From Amyelois transitella (lineage: Eukaryota; Arthropoda; Insecta; Lepidoptera; Pyralidae): DNA of 64,000 nucleotides. This document shows positions 34,801 to 42,392 of the stretch, one piece after another. The first letter of the stretch is position 1, and every line of letters starts with the position of its first letter. The notes below the pieces were generated by a model that was not told the DNA's origin, ran no database searches, and saw nothing but the letters and a program-made list of their open reading frames with translations. A program made the translations under genes and the position numbers. The stretch is taken from positions 1,146,001 through 1,210,000 of the forward strand of contig NC_083530.1 in the NCBI RefSeq assembly GCF_032362555.1. Direction: 5' to 3'.

Positions 34801-37800
34801 AAAGTGTACAATTTGGGCAACACGCGAACGAACAAGGGCTTGAAATTACGACACGGAACTCAGGACAGGGTGTTCAGATTGGAGTTTGTCAGCAATCAGG
34901 TGGGTGTTCAATGATTTGTTATCTATAATGAATTAAACCGCCGCGATTGCATGAAGAGAGTTATGAATGTGGATGAAGCGAAGGAAGTGTGCAGAGATCG
35001 TGGCAAGTGGAAAGAGGTAGTCTCTGCCTACTACTGCGGGAAAGAGACGTGATTTTATGTATGTATGTTATCTATCTATACTAATATGATAATGCTGAAG
35101 AGTTTGTTTGTTTGTTTGAACGCGCTTATCTCAGCATGTACTGGTTCGAATTGAAAAATTATTTTTGCGTTGAATAGACCATTTATCGAGGAAGGCTTTA
35201 GGCTATATAACATCACACTGCATCTATAAGGAGCGAAGAAATAATGGAGAATGTAAAAAAAAACAGGGAAAATTATTCACATTTTCAATTATTTCTTCGT
35301 TCTTTATAGTTGCAGCGTGATGTTATATAGCCTAAAGCCTTCCTCGATAAATGGTCTATTCGACAAAAAAAGATTTTTTTTCAATTCGAACCAGTAGTTC
35401 CTGAGATTAGCGCGTTCAAAGAAACAAACGAACAAATTCTTTATAATATGAGTATAGAGTTGAAATCATTAATTAAATATTCACTAGAGAAAAGAAACCC
35501 AAATTTACAAACCTATCCCTTAGTTGTCCGTTACGACATCCACGGGAAAGAGAGAGAGAGAAAGAGAGTGGTCCCTTTTTAATGGTGCCGGAAACTACTT
35601 TTAAATAAGTAATTATTATGTATTTTTTTCCTTGCTTAGTTCGAAATCAGATAAGATATGATGTTACTATAATTTTTATTTTTAGGAATTCACCGATGGC
35701 GAGTTTCAGAAATGGAACAAAGCTATAAAAGATGCGAACAAAAAACCGCCCACCATGGACTTTGTGAGGTCAAAAATAACCGAGGTCAAAGAGGCGCTTA
35801 TGTACGAGTTTAAGGTAATGTTTAATTATTTTTTTTAATAGTAATAAGGTGCCGTGTGGTTCCAACCGGCACCAATAAAAAAAAAAGAATAGGACCACTC
35901 CATCTCGTTCCCATGGATGTCGTAATAGGCGACTAAGGGATAGGCTTATAAACTTGGGATTCTTCTTCTAGGCGATGGGCTAGCAACCCGTCACTATTTG
36001 AATCTCAATTCTATCATTAAGCCAAATAGCTGAACGTGGCCATTTAGTCTTCAAGACTGTTGGCTCTGTCTACCCCGTAAGGGATAAAGACGTGATCGTA
36101 TGTATGTATGTATGTATGTATGCCATACGGTAAGGTGCCCGGTTGAAATGCGTGTGGTGTAAAAAGCCACAGATTCGAATCCCACCTCGGACATGTACCA
36201 ATGACTATTTTCGAAGTTATGTACATTAGTTTGAATACCAACCGATGCTCTTACGGTGAGGGAAAATGCGGATGACAAGATGACAAGAAGATTAAGGAAC
36301 AAATAAAATTATAAAATATTAAATTAATTAATTAATTAAAAATTAATACATATAGCCGCGTTCTATGTCCCATGCGGAGTATACAGAGCCAAAACTCTTG
36401 AAAGACTGATAATCCACGTTCAGCTGTTTAGCTTAATAATGGAATTGAGATTTAAATAGTGACAGGTCGTTAGCCCATCGCCTAAAAAAAGGAACTCAAG
36501 GTTATAAGCCTGTCCCTTAGTCGCCTTTAAAACATCAATGTGAAGGAGATGGAGTGGTCCAATTCTTTTTTTTTATTGGTGCCGGTAACCACACGGCATT
36601 TTCATTTTATTTTCAATAATCTAGATAAATTTTAATTTGATTATTTCTCCTATTTCTTTTGTAGTGAATAATAATTAACATTGCGACTATAGTTCCTACA
36701 TATTTGTTTATTTACTTTCTTGTTTGCCGGTTGACTGGAAGAGATCCCTTCATGGGATAAGTCCGCCGTTGCAAGTGATTTGTTTTATTAATAACTATGT
36801 ACTTAGTATTTTCTTGTTACTGTGTAAATTTCTATGCAATAAAGATATTAAATAATTATTAATAATTCAATAATATTATTATCCATTAATATTATTATTA
36901 GATAGAAGGAAGTGTGCAGAGATCGTGGCAAGTGGAAAGAGGTAGCCTCTGCTTACCCCTCCGGGAAAGAGGCGTTATTTTATGTATGTATAAAGATACA
37001 TACATACATACATAAAATCACGCCTCTTTCCAGGAGGGGTAGGCAGAGACTACATCTTTCCACTTGCCACGATCTCTGCATACTTCCTTCGCTTCATCCA
37101 CATTCATAACTCTCTTCATGACCTTTTACCAGGACGTCCTTAATTTGATCAAGATACGCTCGTCTAGGTCTTCCCACTCCGACCTTTCCCTCCACACTCT
37201 CCTTGTATATCTGCTTAGTCAACCTGCTTTCATTCATCCTCTCCACATGACCGAACCATCTCAACATACCCTTTTCTATTCCTGTAAATTAATTTGATCA
37301 AGATACGTTTGTCTAGGTCTATGTATAAAGATATTATAAACAAACAAACTAACAAACATACAATTTGTTTCACAGGAAGAAGACATAGAGAAGATTGTGG
37401 CGGAAAAGGAGAGGTTCCGATCTCATCCGACAAATTACGCGATGAAGAAAACTCAACTCATGAAGGAGAGAGACGTCGCCCAGTTGCGGTGAGAATCGAC
37501 TTTCGAATAAATCCTACTACTATTATAAAGGCGAAAGTTTGTATGGATGTTTGTTACTCTTTCACGCAAAAACTACTGAACCGATTACCATGAAATTTGG
37601 TATGTAGGTAGCTGAAGACCCAGAATAACACATAGGCTACTTTTTATCCCAGAGTTCCCGCGGGATTGATAGGGTTTCCATGCGGACGAAGTCGCGGGTG
37701 GCCTCTAGTAAATAAATAAATAAATAAAATATATACGGGACAAAATTACACTGATTGAGTTAGCCTCGAAGTAAGTTCGAGACTTGTGTTACGAGATACT

Positions 37801-39592
37801 AACTCAACGATACTTTATTTTATAATAAATACTCATATAGATAGACATCCAAGACCCAGGACAATCAGAAAGTTCTTCCCTCATCATCATGCCCTGGCCG
37901 GGATTCGAACCCGGGACCTCCGATGTCACAGACAAGCGTACTACCGCTGAGCCACAGAGGCCGTCAAATTCATACATACACATGGTCACGTGTATATCCC
38001 TTGCGGGGTAGACAGAGCCAACAACAGCTTGCTATGCTTAATGATAGAAGTGAGATTCAAATAGTGACAGATTGCTAGCCCATCGCGTGAAAGAAAATCC
38101 CAAGTTTGTAAGCCTATCCCTTAGTCGCCTTTTACGACTCCATCCATGGGAAAGAGATAGAGTGGTCCTATTCTTTTTTGTATTGGTGCCGGGAACAACA
38201 CACTTTCAAATTCAATTCAAATTTTTTTATTTATTATTATAGGATACTATCATATCGCTTAATAAATTGTCAAATCTTTTGGTTTAACAACATTGGTTGA
38301 CGTCAAATAAATTACTTGAAACTTAAGTTTACTGCCGCTTCCGAAGCGTCAGTGCAGATGAAGCGGTAACAAACTGCACTGCACTGCATTTTCTTTAACA
38401 ACGTCTTTAACTTTAAACTTAAACTTTAAAAATGCCTTTCATCCATGGGAAAGTGGCCGTATTCTTTTTTCTATTGTCACCGTGGAACCACACGGCACAT
38501 ATGTTAATTAAACTAAATATTTTCATATAATTTACAGCGGTGACGATGAACTAGTATTGGATTTGAATGCTAAGATTCAAGAGTTGGAGGAAAGGGCCAA
38601 TCATCTCGACAAAACAAGGACTTCTTCTATACAGAGCATATCGTATATAAACAACAGGAACAGGAAGTTGAACGTTGAGACAGCTGAGAAGGCTATATTG
38701 GAGGAGGTGAGTTATGTAATTCTTCTAATTTATTTATTTATTTATTTATTTTATTTACTAATTTATGTACACAGAAAACATCGAGACTGATAAACACAAG
38801 AAACAAAACATCTTCTTATTGAGAAGTGAGTAACTTCGTGCGTCGTGTGGTTCATTCTATTCTAAGTATAATTTAATATTGTGAAGTTGACGTTGTTGAA
38901 GAAAATGCTGCAGTGCAGTTTGTTACCGCTTCTTCTGCACTGACGCCTTGGAAGCGGCATTAAACTTAGTTTTTAAGTAATTTATTTGACGTCAACCAAT
39001 GTTGTTAAACCATACGACAATTATTAAGCGATATAATAGTATCCTACAATAATGAATAAAAATTTTGAATTTGAATTTGTTCCCGGTACAAATAAAAAAA
39101 AAATAGGACAACTCCATGTTTTTCCCATGGATATCGTAAAAGGCGACTAAGGGATGGGCTTACAAACTAAGGGATTCTTTGTTCAGGCGATGGGCTAGCA
39201 ACCTGTCACTATTTGAATCTCAATTCTATCTTAAAGCCAAACAGCTGAGCGTGGCCTATCAGTCTTATCAAGACTGTTGGCTCTGTCTACCCCGCAAGGG
39301 ATAAAGACGTGATCATCTATCATATTATTAAATAAAAAGCATTTTTCAATTCGAACCAGTAGTTCCTGAGATTAGCGCGTTCAAACAAACAAACAAACTC
39401 TTCAGCTTTATAATATTAATATTATTTTAAGACCTCGTCATCATGCCTATTGTAAATCTTTTTTTCTTTTTCAGGTGAAAGCGATGAAAGGCAAGAAAAC
39501 AGACGACCCGTTCACCAGGCGCCACACTAAACCAGTCATGAACTTCAAGTCGCATCAGGGCAACAGGAGTCAGGTAGATTTCTTCTGCATAC

Positions 39593-39626
<34 letters not shown>

Positions 39627-42392
39627 CCTACTACTATTATAAAGGCGAAAGTTTGTATGGATGTATGGATGTTTGTTACTCTTTCACGCAAAAACTACTG
39701 AACCGTTTACCATGAAATTTGGTATGTAGGTAGCTGAAGACCCAGAATAACACATAGGCTACTTTTTATCCCGGAGTTCCCGCGGGATTGATAGGGTTTC
39801 CATGCGGACGAAGTCGCGGGCGGCCTCTAGTTTTTTATAAACGCAACACTACATATACGCACTCTCTCTTTCATGCACGCAATTAATCCTATTCCTGTCC
39901 CACTCTCACTCCTTTACAAAAATTTAGAAAAGAATTTAAAAAAAAAAAAACGCGCCAATTCGTCTCTCCGCGCGCAACTGCATTGTGAATATTCGCAAAA
40001 TTCATTTAATCACGTCTATATCCCTTGCGGGGTAGACGGAGCCGACGGTCTTGATAATACTGGTAGGTCTGCATACATATGATACATATATATATAAACA
40101 CGTCTATATCCCTTGCGGGGTAGACGGAGCCGACAGTCTTGATAATACTGGTAGGTCTGCATACATATATATAAACACGTCTATATCCCTTGCGGGGTAG
40201 ACGGAGCCGACAGTCTTGAAAATACTGGTAGGTCTGCATACATATATATAATCACGTCTATATCTCCTGCGGGGTAGACGGAGCCGACGGTCTTGAAAAT
40301 ACTGGTAGGTCACGTTCAGCTATTTGGCTTAGTGATAGAATTGAGATTCAAATAGTGACTATAGACTATACTATAGTAGGTTGCTAGCCCATCGCCTAAA
40401 AGAGGAATCCCAATTTTATAAGCCTATCCCTTATTCGCCTTTTACGACATCCATGGGAAAGAGATGGAGTGGTCCTATTCTTTTTACTACGCTTTTATTT
40501 GTAATGGTGCCGGGAACCACACGGCACATACATACATTTAATCACGTCATCCCTTGCGGGGTAGACGGAGCCGACGGTCTTAAAAATACTGGTAGGCCTG
40601 CATACATATTATACATATGTATATATAATCACGTCTATATCCCTTGCGGGGTAAACAGAGCCCACGGTCTTGACTGGTAGGCGACGTTCAGTTGTGTTCG
40701 GCTCAATGATAGAATTGAGATTCAAATAGTGACAGGTTGCTAGCCCAGATAAGAAGAATTTCAAGTTTATAAGTCTATACCTAGTTAGTCGCCTATGACG
40801 ACATCTATGAGAAAGCATATTATAACTATATTAAAATAAATATGAATTTTTATAGCAGTATTTTTCTCTTAATGCGAAATTGCCTGTAGTTAATATAAAT
40901 GATGCTGATTTTTCTTTTGTAATTTTTTTTTACAGGAGTTATTAAGAAATGAAATCGAAGAAGAAGAAATGCAGAGGCAGAAGGAGCAAGAGGAGAAAAT
41001 TGAGAAGGAGAGGAACGAGAGAGAGAGATTGGTATGTTCAGTTTATTTATTTATATATTTATATAAAATCGATGTACATCAAGGAAAATAAGAATAAAAC
41101 TTCTTCTTCTGAAGAAGAATATTTCTTCTTCTTCATGGACACAATCTTTACGGAGTGGGGAGGGGATCAGATTTATTCAATTCGATTGTTTTTTTGGTTA
41201 TTTTATGAATTAAAATATTAGTTTTTTTAGCCAGTGTCAGTGTCAGTCATATATATATATATATATAATTGTGTGAAACTCATCTCCGGTCAGCCATCGA
41301 CCACATCGCTTGGAAAGAATAATTCTGTATGAGTGAAATACACGATTCACTGTGTACATCTAATCTTAATACGACTATGTCATATATGTTTTTTTTTTCT
41401 AACAGCAACAACAAGAAAGTGATAAATCAAAAAACACTAAACCGACATCTACAGACACGGCGAGTTTGTATTCGCTACACGACTTCGATATAAACATCGA
41501 ATTGGACCTGCCTGTCGCGAGTAAGTTGTATTTTTTTATTTCTCCTTATACATACATATGTATGTACAACAACAATCCCGAGTTTATAATCCTATCCCTT
41601 AGTCGTCTTTTACGATATCCGCGGGGAAAGAGATGTACTTAGTTGTCGTCGTCATCATCATAAAATCACGGAGATATCAATAAAATATCTTTCCCGGAGG
41701 GGTAGGCGGATACTACCTCTTTCCACTTGCCACGATCTCCGCATACTTCCATGTATATTTATTGACATACATACCTACATACATGTGGTCACGGCTATAT
41801 AACTTGCGGAGTAGACTGAGCCAACAGTCTTGAAAAGACTGATTGGCCACGTTCAGCTGTTTGGCTTTTAATGATAGAATTGAGTAATATGCAAACTAAA
41901 TTTCTTGAGAATCAAGTCAAGCCGTTTCTGAGGAGTCCGTACGGCTTGACTTGATTCTTCCCGGCACCAACACAAAAAAGAATAGGACCACTCCATCTCT
42001 TTCCCATGGATGTCGTATAAGGCGACTTAGGGATAGGCTTACAAACTTGGGATTCTTTTTTAGGCGATGGGCTAGCAACCTGTCACTATTTGAATCTCAA
42101 TTCTATCTTAAAGCCAAATAGCTAAACATGGCCTATCAATCTTTACAAGACTGTTGGCTCCGTCTACCCCGCAAGGGATATAGACGTGATTATATGTATG
42201 TATGTATCTATAACGAATATTATGATATATAAACTATCGTCAGTAAACCCGACTTTACAACCTTTTTTTTTTATTTTTATTGCAGAAGCCGTATCGTCTC
42301 AGCCCAAACAGTTGACGACAAAAGTGAAAGAGACAGGTCCTAAACGCTCTCTCAATCTGGAGGAGTACAAGAAACGGCACGGCCTCATATGA
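16856..42392 (+). CDS. Rtf1: RNA polymerase-associated protein RTF1 (Paf1 complex)
   Basis: Nineteen coding exons, 770 aa, all GT-AG and phase-consistent: 16856-16924, 19072-19192, 20260-20460, 21506-21569, 22416-22535, 23798-23952, 27364-27456, 28456-28637, 29643-29758, 32970-33095, 33801-33906, 34768-34899, 35686-35814, 37376-37488, 38538-38706, 39475-39573, 40936-41031, 41406-41520, 42286-42392. Order: acidic Ser/Asp-rich N-terminus ([15 protein letters not shown]); histone-modification domain around residues 160-230 ([19 protein letters not shown]); charged linker; Plus3 domain about 395-530 ([35 protein letters not shown]-type segment, LEFVSNQEFTDGEF); coiled coil ~570-700; conserved C-terminus [17 protein letters not shown]1 binds Spt5 through Plus3 and promotes H2B monoubiquitination during Pol II elongation. 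Length fits the family (human ~710, fly ~775). The start has a good context (CCAAAATGG). AATAAA is at 42474-42479. Introns are unusually repeat-laden. Confidence 0.96.
17637..17740 (-). mobile_element. LINE 3'-end fragment in RTF1 intron 1
   Basis: Reverse strand encodes the [18 protein letters not shown]-like C-terminus of the LINE described at 21593. Confidence 0.6.
17825..18015. mobile_element. Unclassified transposon-like repeat
   Basis: Begins ACTAGCTGTCCCCGCAAAC and contains CAAAATTTCATGAGAATCGG. Partial matches occur at 41890-41945 and 61015-61050. It abuts the Helitron-like copy at 18023. Confidence 0.4.
18023..18293 (+). mobile_element. Helitron-like family 1 in RTF1 intron 1
   Basis: Starts A|TCTATATTAATATT and ends GGGCACAGCTAG|T. 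The usual GC hairpin before the end has been replaced (CCAGATGCAAGAATAACACG), so this copy probably cannot move. Confidence 0.65.
18484..18680 (+). mobile_element. Repeat family C in RTF1 intron 1
   Basis: Shares ATGCTCTTACGGTGAGGGAAA and GCACATTCAGGCAA blocks with the copies at 1250, 36195 and 52905. Confidence 0.45.
18701..18972 (-). mobile_element. SINE-like family A in RTF1 intron 1
   Basis: Full-length reverse copy from (ATAC)n to GGGAACCACACGGCAC, ~100 bases before exon 2. Confidence 0.7.
19616..19715 (-). mobile_element. SINE-like family A, truncated, RTF1 intron 2
   Basis: Only the 3' ~100 bases. It breaks off into a family B-like block (19725-19860). Confidence 0.55.
19981..20231 (-). 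mobile_element. SINE-like family A directly before exon 3
   Basis: Reverse copy ending ~28 bases upstream of the exon 3 acceptor. Very close in sequence to the maf-S intron copy at 13914. Confidence 0.65.
20737..21110 (-). mobile_element. Repeat family E with nested LINE 3' end
   Basis: Outer blocks (GGAGCTATATATACAACTTC and CCCTTTGGTGGCGGTCGAGC) match 53020-53275 in reverse. A LINE 3' end (20882-21003, also seen at 36700-36860) interrupts it. Confidence 0.5.
21336..21482 (+). mobile_element. SINE-like family A, 5'-truncated, before exon 4
   Basis: Ends in GACGTGATTTTATGTAGG about 25 bases upstream of exon 4. A degenerate reverse copy lies at 21152-21295. Confidence 0.55.
21593..21941 (+). 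mobile_element. RTE/CR1-type LINE, 3' end with reverse-transcriptase C-terminus
   Basis: Best copy of this family. It encodes fragments such as [17 protein letters not shown] and [20 protein letters not shown], typical of the C-terminus of RTE/CR1-type reverse transcriptases, then GGGAAAGAGGCGTGATTTTATGC and (ATGT)n. Everything upstream is missing, and there is an internal deletion near 21735. Not functional. Confidence 0.75.
22145..22411 (+). mobile_element. SINE-like family A abutting the exon 5 splice acceptor
   Basis: Full-length plus-strand copy whose (ATGT)n tail runs to within 4 bases of the acceptor AG at 22414-22415. Confidence 0.75.
22724..22795 (+). mobile_element. LINE 3' tail fragment, RTF1 intron 5
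   Basis: GTGGAAAGAGGTAGTCTCTG .. GCGTGATTTT followed by (ATGT)n, the last ~60 bases of the LINE at 21593. Confidence 0.6.
23049..23280 (+). mobile_element. tRNA-derived SINE
   Basis: The head has pol III A-box (TGGCGCAGCGGTAG) and B-box (GGTTCGAATCCC) sequences of a tRNA. The body GGGTCTTGGATGTTTATC..ATCGCTGAGTTAGTATC is shared with 37742-37962 and 44767-44995. The tRNA fold is incomplete, so it is a SINE and not a tRNA gene. Its tail is interrupted by the foldback element at 23281. Confidence 0.8.
23281..23763. mobile_element. Foldback element with ~165-bp inverted repeats
   Basis: Arms 23281-23446 and 23592-23763 are near-perfect complements (GTTACAG..AAACTAGTTTTTAGTTA and ACGCGTTTTCC, AGAGAGCCAGTTAAAACT). 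The loop of ~145 bp is noncoding. It inserted in the TATATAT tail of the tRNA-SINE, 35 bases before exon 6. No transposase. The superfamily is unknown. Confidence 0.85.
24026..24132 (+). pseudogene. Duplicated 3' part of RTF1 exon 6 (copy 1)
   Basis: Matches exon 6 from ~CCTGGGGAGATCGCAAGG to its end plus the donor GTGAGTTTGTT, ~90% identical. The upstream end has no splice acceptor, and the reading differs (IRYSRQ for IRDSRQ). Confidence 0.8.
24136..24380 (-). mobile_element. SINE-like family A between exon 6 duplicates
   Basis: Reverse copy inserted directly after the donor of the first exon 6 duplicate. Confidence 0.65.
24449..24672 (+). pseudogene. Duplicated 3' part of RTF1 exon 6 (copies 2 and 3)
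   Basis: Two further tandem partial copies, 24449-24535 and 24594-24672, each GAGAAAGAGACGGAAAG .. GACAGGAGAAGAAGGGTGA. They are separated by a repeat of intron sequence (TTAACATCTTTAATGATGAG) that also follows the real exon 6. This shows tandem duplication of the exon-intron junction. Confidence 0.8.
24706..24971 (+). mobile_element. SINE-like family A, RTF1 intron 6
   Basis: Full-length plus-strand copy. Confidence 0.7.
25062..26003 (+). mobile_element. Long Helitron-like family 1 element with ~700-bp internal cargo
   Basis: The left 160 bases match the 5' half of family 1. The right 80 bases match its 3' half, ending GGGCACAGCTAG|T. Between them lie ~700 bases with inverted ends ACTACGCTTTTATT (25243) and its complement (25901-25916), suggesting a second DNA element inside. 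A short frame at 25544-25795 is not recognisable. Confidence 0.6.
26346..26606 (-). mobile_element. SINE-like family A, RTF1 intron 6
   Basis: Full-length reverse copy, inserted in a duplicated version of the exon 8 upstream sequence (see 26607). Confidence 0.7.
26607..26838 (+). repeat. Decoy exon 8 acceptor copy I plus truncated MITE
   Basis: Contains TCTTAATATCAG|AATCAT, matching the real exon 8 junction (CAATCACAG|AATCAT at 28450-28461). The left ~195 bases of the MITE found complete at 27911 follow, then a Helitron family 1 3' end (26839-26906). Confidence 0.6.
26839..27095 (+). repeat. Duplicate of 25933-26190
   Basis: The last 70 bases of a Helitron family 1 element plus ~190 bases of flank (CAACGTTTATATTATGACAC .. 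GATTGTAAAAATTGTATTC) are nearly identical to 25933-26190, so the flank was duplicated with the Helitron end. This copy ends in a GATTT repeat. Confidence 0.7.
27127..27311 (+). mobile_element. Helitron-like family 3 (185 bp)
   Basis: A|TCACTACATAGTATAAAAC at the start and GGGCGGGTCGCTAG|T at the end, with a GC hairpin before the end. Same family as 30621-30801 and 63790-63977. Noncoding. Confidence 0.75.
27617..27680 (+). pseudogene. Duplicated 3' end of RTF1 exon 7
   Basis: GGGGAGATACTGGACGACCA .. GATATGGG followed by TTAGCG where the real exon has the GTGAGCG donor, and by the same following intron bases (CAATTAATTA). The donor is mutated. Confidence 0.75.
27831..27910 (+). repeat. Decoy exon 8 acceptor copy II
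   Basis: ACAGACTTAAAAACTTTGTC .. TTAATATCAG|AATCA repeats the native sequence at 28385-28461. The MITE is inserted at the fifth to sixth base of the duplicated exon start. Confidence 0.65.
27911..28383. mobile_element. 473-bp MITE with CAGGGTGAC ends and TA duplication
   Basis: Termini CAGGGTGAC and GTCACCCTG are flanked by TA on both sides, as in Tc1/mariner-type insertions. Noncoding. A truncated copy sits at 26643-26838. Confidence 0.75.
28985..29150 (+). pseudogene. Duplicated 3' half of RTF1 exon 8 with intact donor
   Basis: From CGCTATGGCCGCCCTGAGGG to GACGATGACGAC|GTGAGTGTTG, ~97% identical to 28535-28648, including the following A/T-rich intron start. No good acceptor precedes it. 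Further flanking similarity (CTTGGGCTTAGAAAATGG) shows the duplication extends into the intron. Confidence 0.85.
29366..29600 (-). mobile_element. SINE-like family A, RTF1 intron 8
   Basis: Reverse copy with a ~25-base internal deletion after CAACAGTT, ~40 bases before exon 9. Confidence 0.65.
29793..29997 (+). mobile_element. Helitron-like family 2 (205 bp), RTF1 intron 9
   Basis: A|TCCTACTACTATTATAAAGG at the start, hairpin GCGGACGAAGTCGC, end GCGGCCTCTAG|T. Insertion between A and T, with no target duplication. Confidence 0.8.
30003..30196 (-). mobile_element. LINE 3'-end fragment, RTF1 intron 9
   Basis: Reverse strand encodes [19 protein letters not shown] and [20 protein letters not shown], ending GKEA, an intact but isolated C-terminal piece of the reverse transcriptase. 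Confidence 0.75.
30406..30580. mobile_element. SINE-like family A fragments in inverted arrangement
   Basis: 30406-30530 is the 5' half in reverse. 30541-30575 is a short plus-strand piece (CACTCCATCTCTTTCCCATG) flanked by AT repeats. The two can pair. Confidence 0.5.
30591..30638. repeat. Palindrome of two Helitron family 3 ends
   Basis: AGCCGGGGCGGGTCGCTA and its complement TAGCGACCCGCCCCGGCT are separated by 12 bases. They are the 3' ends of two copies meeting head to head. Confidence 0.7.
30621..30801 (-). mobile_element. Helitron-like family 3, source of the satellite junction
   Basis: Complete reverse copy. CTAG at 30621-30624 is preceded by A, and the 5' end (complement of ..CTATGTAGTGA) is at 30801, followed by T. 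The 66-bp satellite starts at the next base. Confidence 0.8.
30802..32969 (+). repeat. 66-bp satellite, 32 units plus a terminal part-unit, in RTF1 intron 9
   Basis: Exact 66-base period: 32 full units from 30802 to 32913 and a final 56-base unit ending at the exon 10 acceptor. Each unit is TATTAGTTAGTACAGACCAA .. ATGATCGTGACCCCAGGTCG .. CCGCA plus CTRTGTAGTGA, the Helitron 5' terminus. Variation is almost only G/A in CTRTGTAG and G/T in CCAKGTCG (units 7 and 13). The last unit differs (ACCAAC for GCTATC) and is probably the ancestral intron end. The unit has no stop in one frame, giving a 792-codon frame that is not RTF1's frame and is not a gene. Confidence 0.95.
33147..33375 (+). mobile_element. 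SINE-like family A, RTF1 intron 10
   Basis: Plus-strand copy starting GCGCCGTGTGG, missing its 3' tail, about 50 bases after exon 10. Confidence 0.6.
34198..34713. mobile_element. Cluster of three family A copies, RTF1 intron 11
   Basis: Two 5' halves in plus orientation (34198-34360 and 34368-34500), sharing the odd stretch ATTGTAACACAAATAATAAT and so duplicated locally, followed by a reverse copy (34501-34713) ending GGGAACCACACGACAC just before exon 12. Confidence 0.6.
34935..35070 (+). mobile_element. LINE 3' end, RTF1 intron 12
   Basis: Last ~130 bases (ATGAATGTGGATGAAGCGAA .. GAGACGTGATTTTATG) plus (ATGT)n. Confidence 0.65.
35075..35458. mobile_element. Inverted pair of Helitron family 1 5' halves
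   Basis: Two ~185-base copies of the 5' half face each other, so the 384 bases form one large imperfect palindrome. Both outer ends read TCTATACTAAT / TCTATACTCAT. The 3' Helitron ends are absent. Confidence 0.7.
35850..36122 (+). mobile_element. SINE-like family A, RTF1 intron 13
   Basis: Full-length plus-strand copy with a (ATGT)5-type tail, 36 bases after exon 13. Confidence 0.7.
36123..36270 (+). mobile_element. Second tRNA-like SINE fragment
   Basis: Contains a B-box-like AGATTCGAATCCCACC and a tail block GATGCTCTTACGGTGAGGG shared with family C. Confidence 0.45.
36350..36597 (-). mobile_element. SINE-like family A, degenerate
   Basis: Reverse copy with many substitutions, clearly older than most others. 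Confidence 0.55.
36700..36860 (-). mobile_element. LINE 3' UTR fragment
   Basis: GACTGGAAGAGATCCCTTCA .. GGGATAAGTCCGCCGTTGCA .. GCAATAAAGAT, the same 3' end seen reversed at 20882-21003. Probably Jockey-like, by resemblance only. Confidence 0.45.
36900..37285. mobile_element. Inverted LINE 3' ends, RTF1 intron 13
   Basis: 36900-36989 (plus) and 37008-37285 (minus) are copies of the LINE described at 21593, tail to tail and separated by (ATAC)n. The minus copy extends furthest upstream, through the RWFGHVERM segment. Confidence 0.7.
37512..37708 (+). mobile_element. Helitron-like family 2, RTF1 intron 14
   Basis: A|TCCTACTACTATTATAAAGG to GTGGCCTCTAG|T, starting 23 bases after the exon 14 donor. 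Confidence 0.8.
37742..37962 (-). mobile_element. tRNA-derived SINE (reverse)
   Basis: Same family as 23049-23280, with complete head and body. The B box is GGTTCGAATCCC on the minus strand. Confidence 0.8.
37976..38215 (-). mobile_element. SINE-like family A, RTF1 intron 14
   Basis: Reverse copy with a ~30-base deletion after GCCAACA. It runs into repeat family B. Confidence 0.6.
38214..38425 (+). mobile_element. Repeat family B, upstream of exon 15
   Basis: TTCAAATTCAATTCAAATTT tail, then CATTGGTTGACGTCAAATAA and GCGTCAGTGCAGATGAAGCG. It is the reverse complement of 38872-39082, on the other side of exon 15. Confidence 0.65.
38872..39082 (-). mobile_element. Repeat family B, downstream of exon 15
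   Basis: Opposite orientation to 38214-38425, ending TTTTGAATTTGAATTTG. The two copies can pair over ~200 bases. Confidence 0.65.
39083..39318 (+). mobile_element. SINE-like family A, RTF1 intron 15
   Basis: Plus-strand copy lacking the first ~15 bases. A Helitron family 1 fragment in reverse follows (39335-39422). Confidence 0.6.
39626..39830 (+). mobile_element. Helitron-like family 2, RTF1 intron 16
   Basis: Inserted in an AT dinucleotide run (A|TCCTAC at the start, CTAG|T at the end), nearly identical to 29793-29997. Confidence 0.8.
40009..40820 (-). repeat. Tandem array of family A 3' fragments ending in longer copies
   Basis: Three units of ~75-85 bases (CGTCTATATCCCTTGCGGGG .. GGTAGGTCTGCATACATAT) are followed by a full reverse family A copy (40247-40525), another short unit (40540-40615) and a longer copy (40626-40820). 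The shared variant GACGGAGCCGACGGTCTTG marks local duplication and not separate insertions. Confidence 0.75.
41655..41757 (-). mobile_element. LINE 3' fragment, RTF1 intron 18
   Basis: TTTCCCGGAGGGGTAGGCGG .. CCACTTGCCACGATCTCCGC, interrupted by a short insertion near its tail. Confidence 0.55.
41770..42210. mobile_element. Opposed family A copies, RTF1 intron 18
   Basis: 41770-41885 is a reverse 3' part and 41955-42210 a plus-strand copy. Between them is a perfect 18-bp inverted repeat (AGAATCAAGTCAAGCCGT, 41908-41925 and 41941-41958). Confidence 0.6.
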
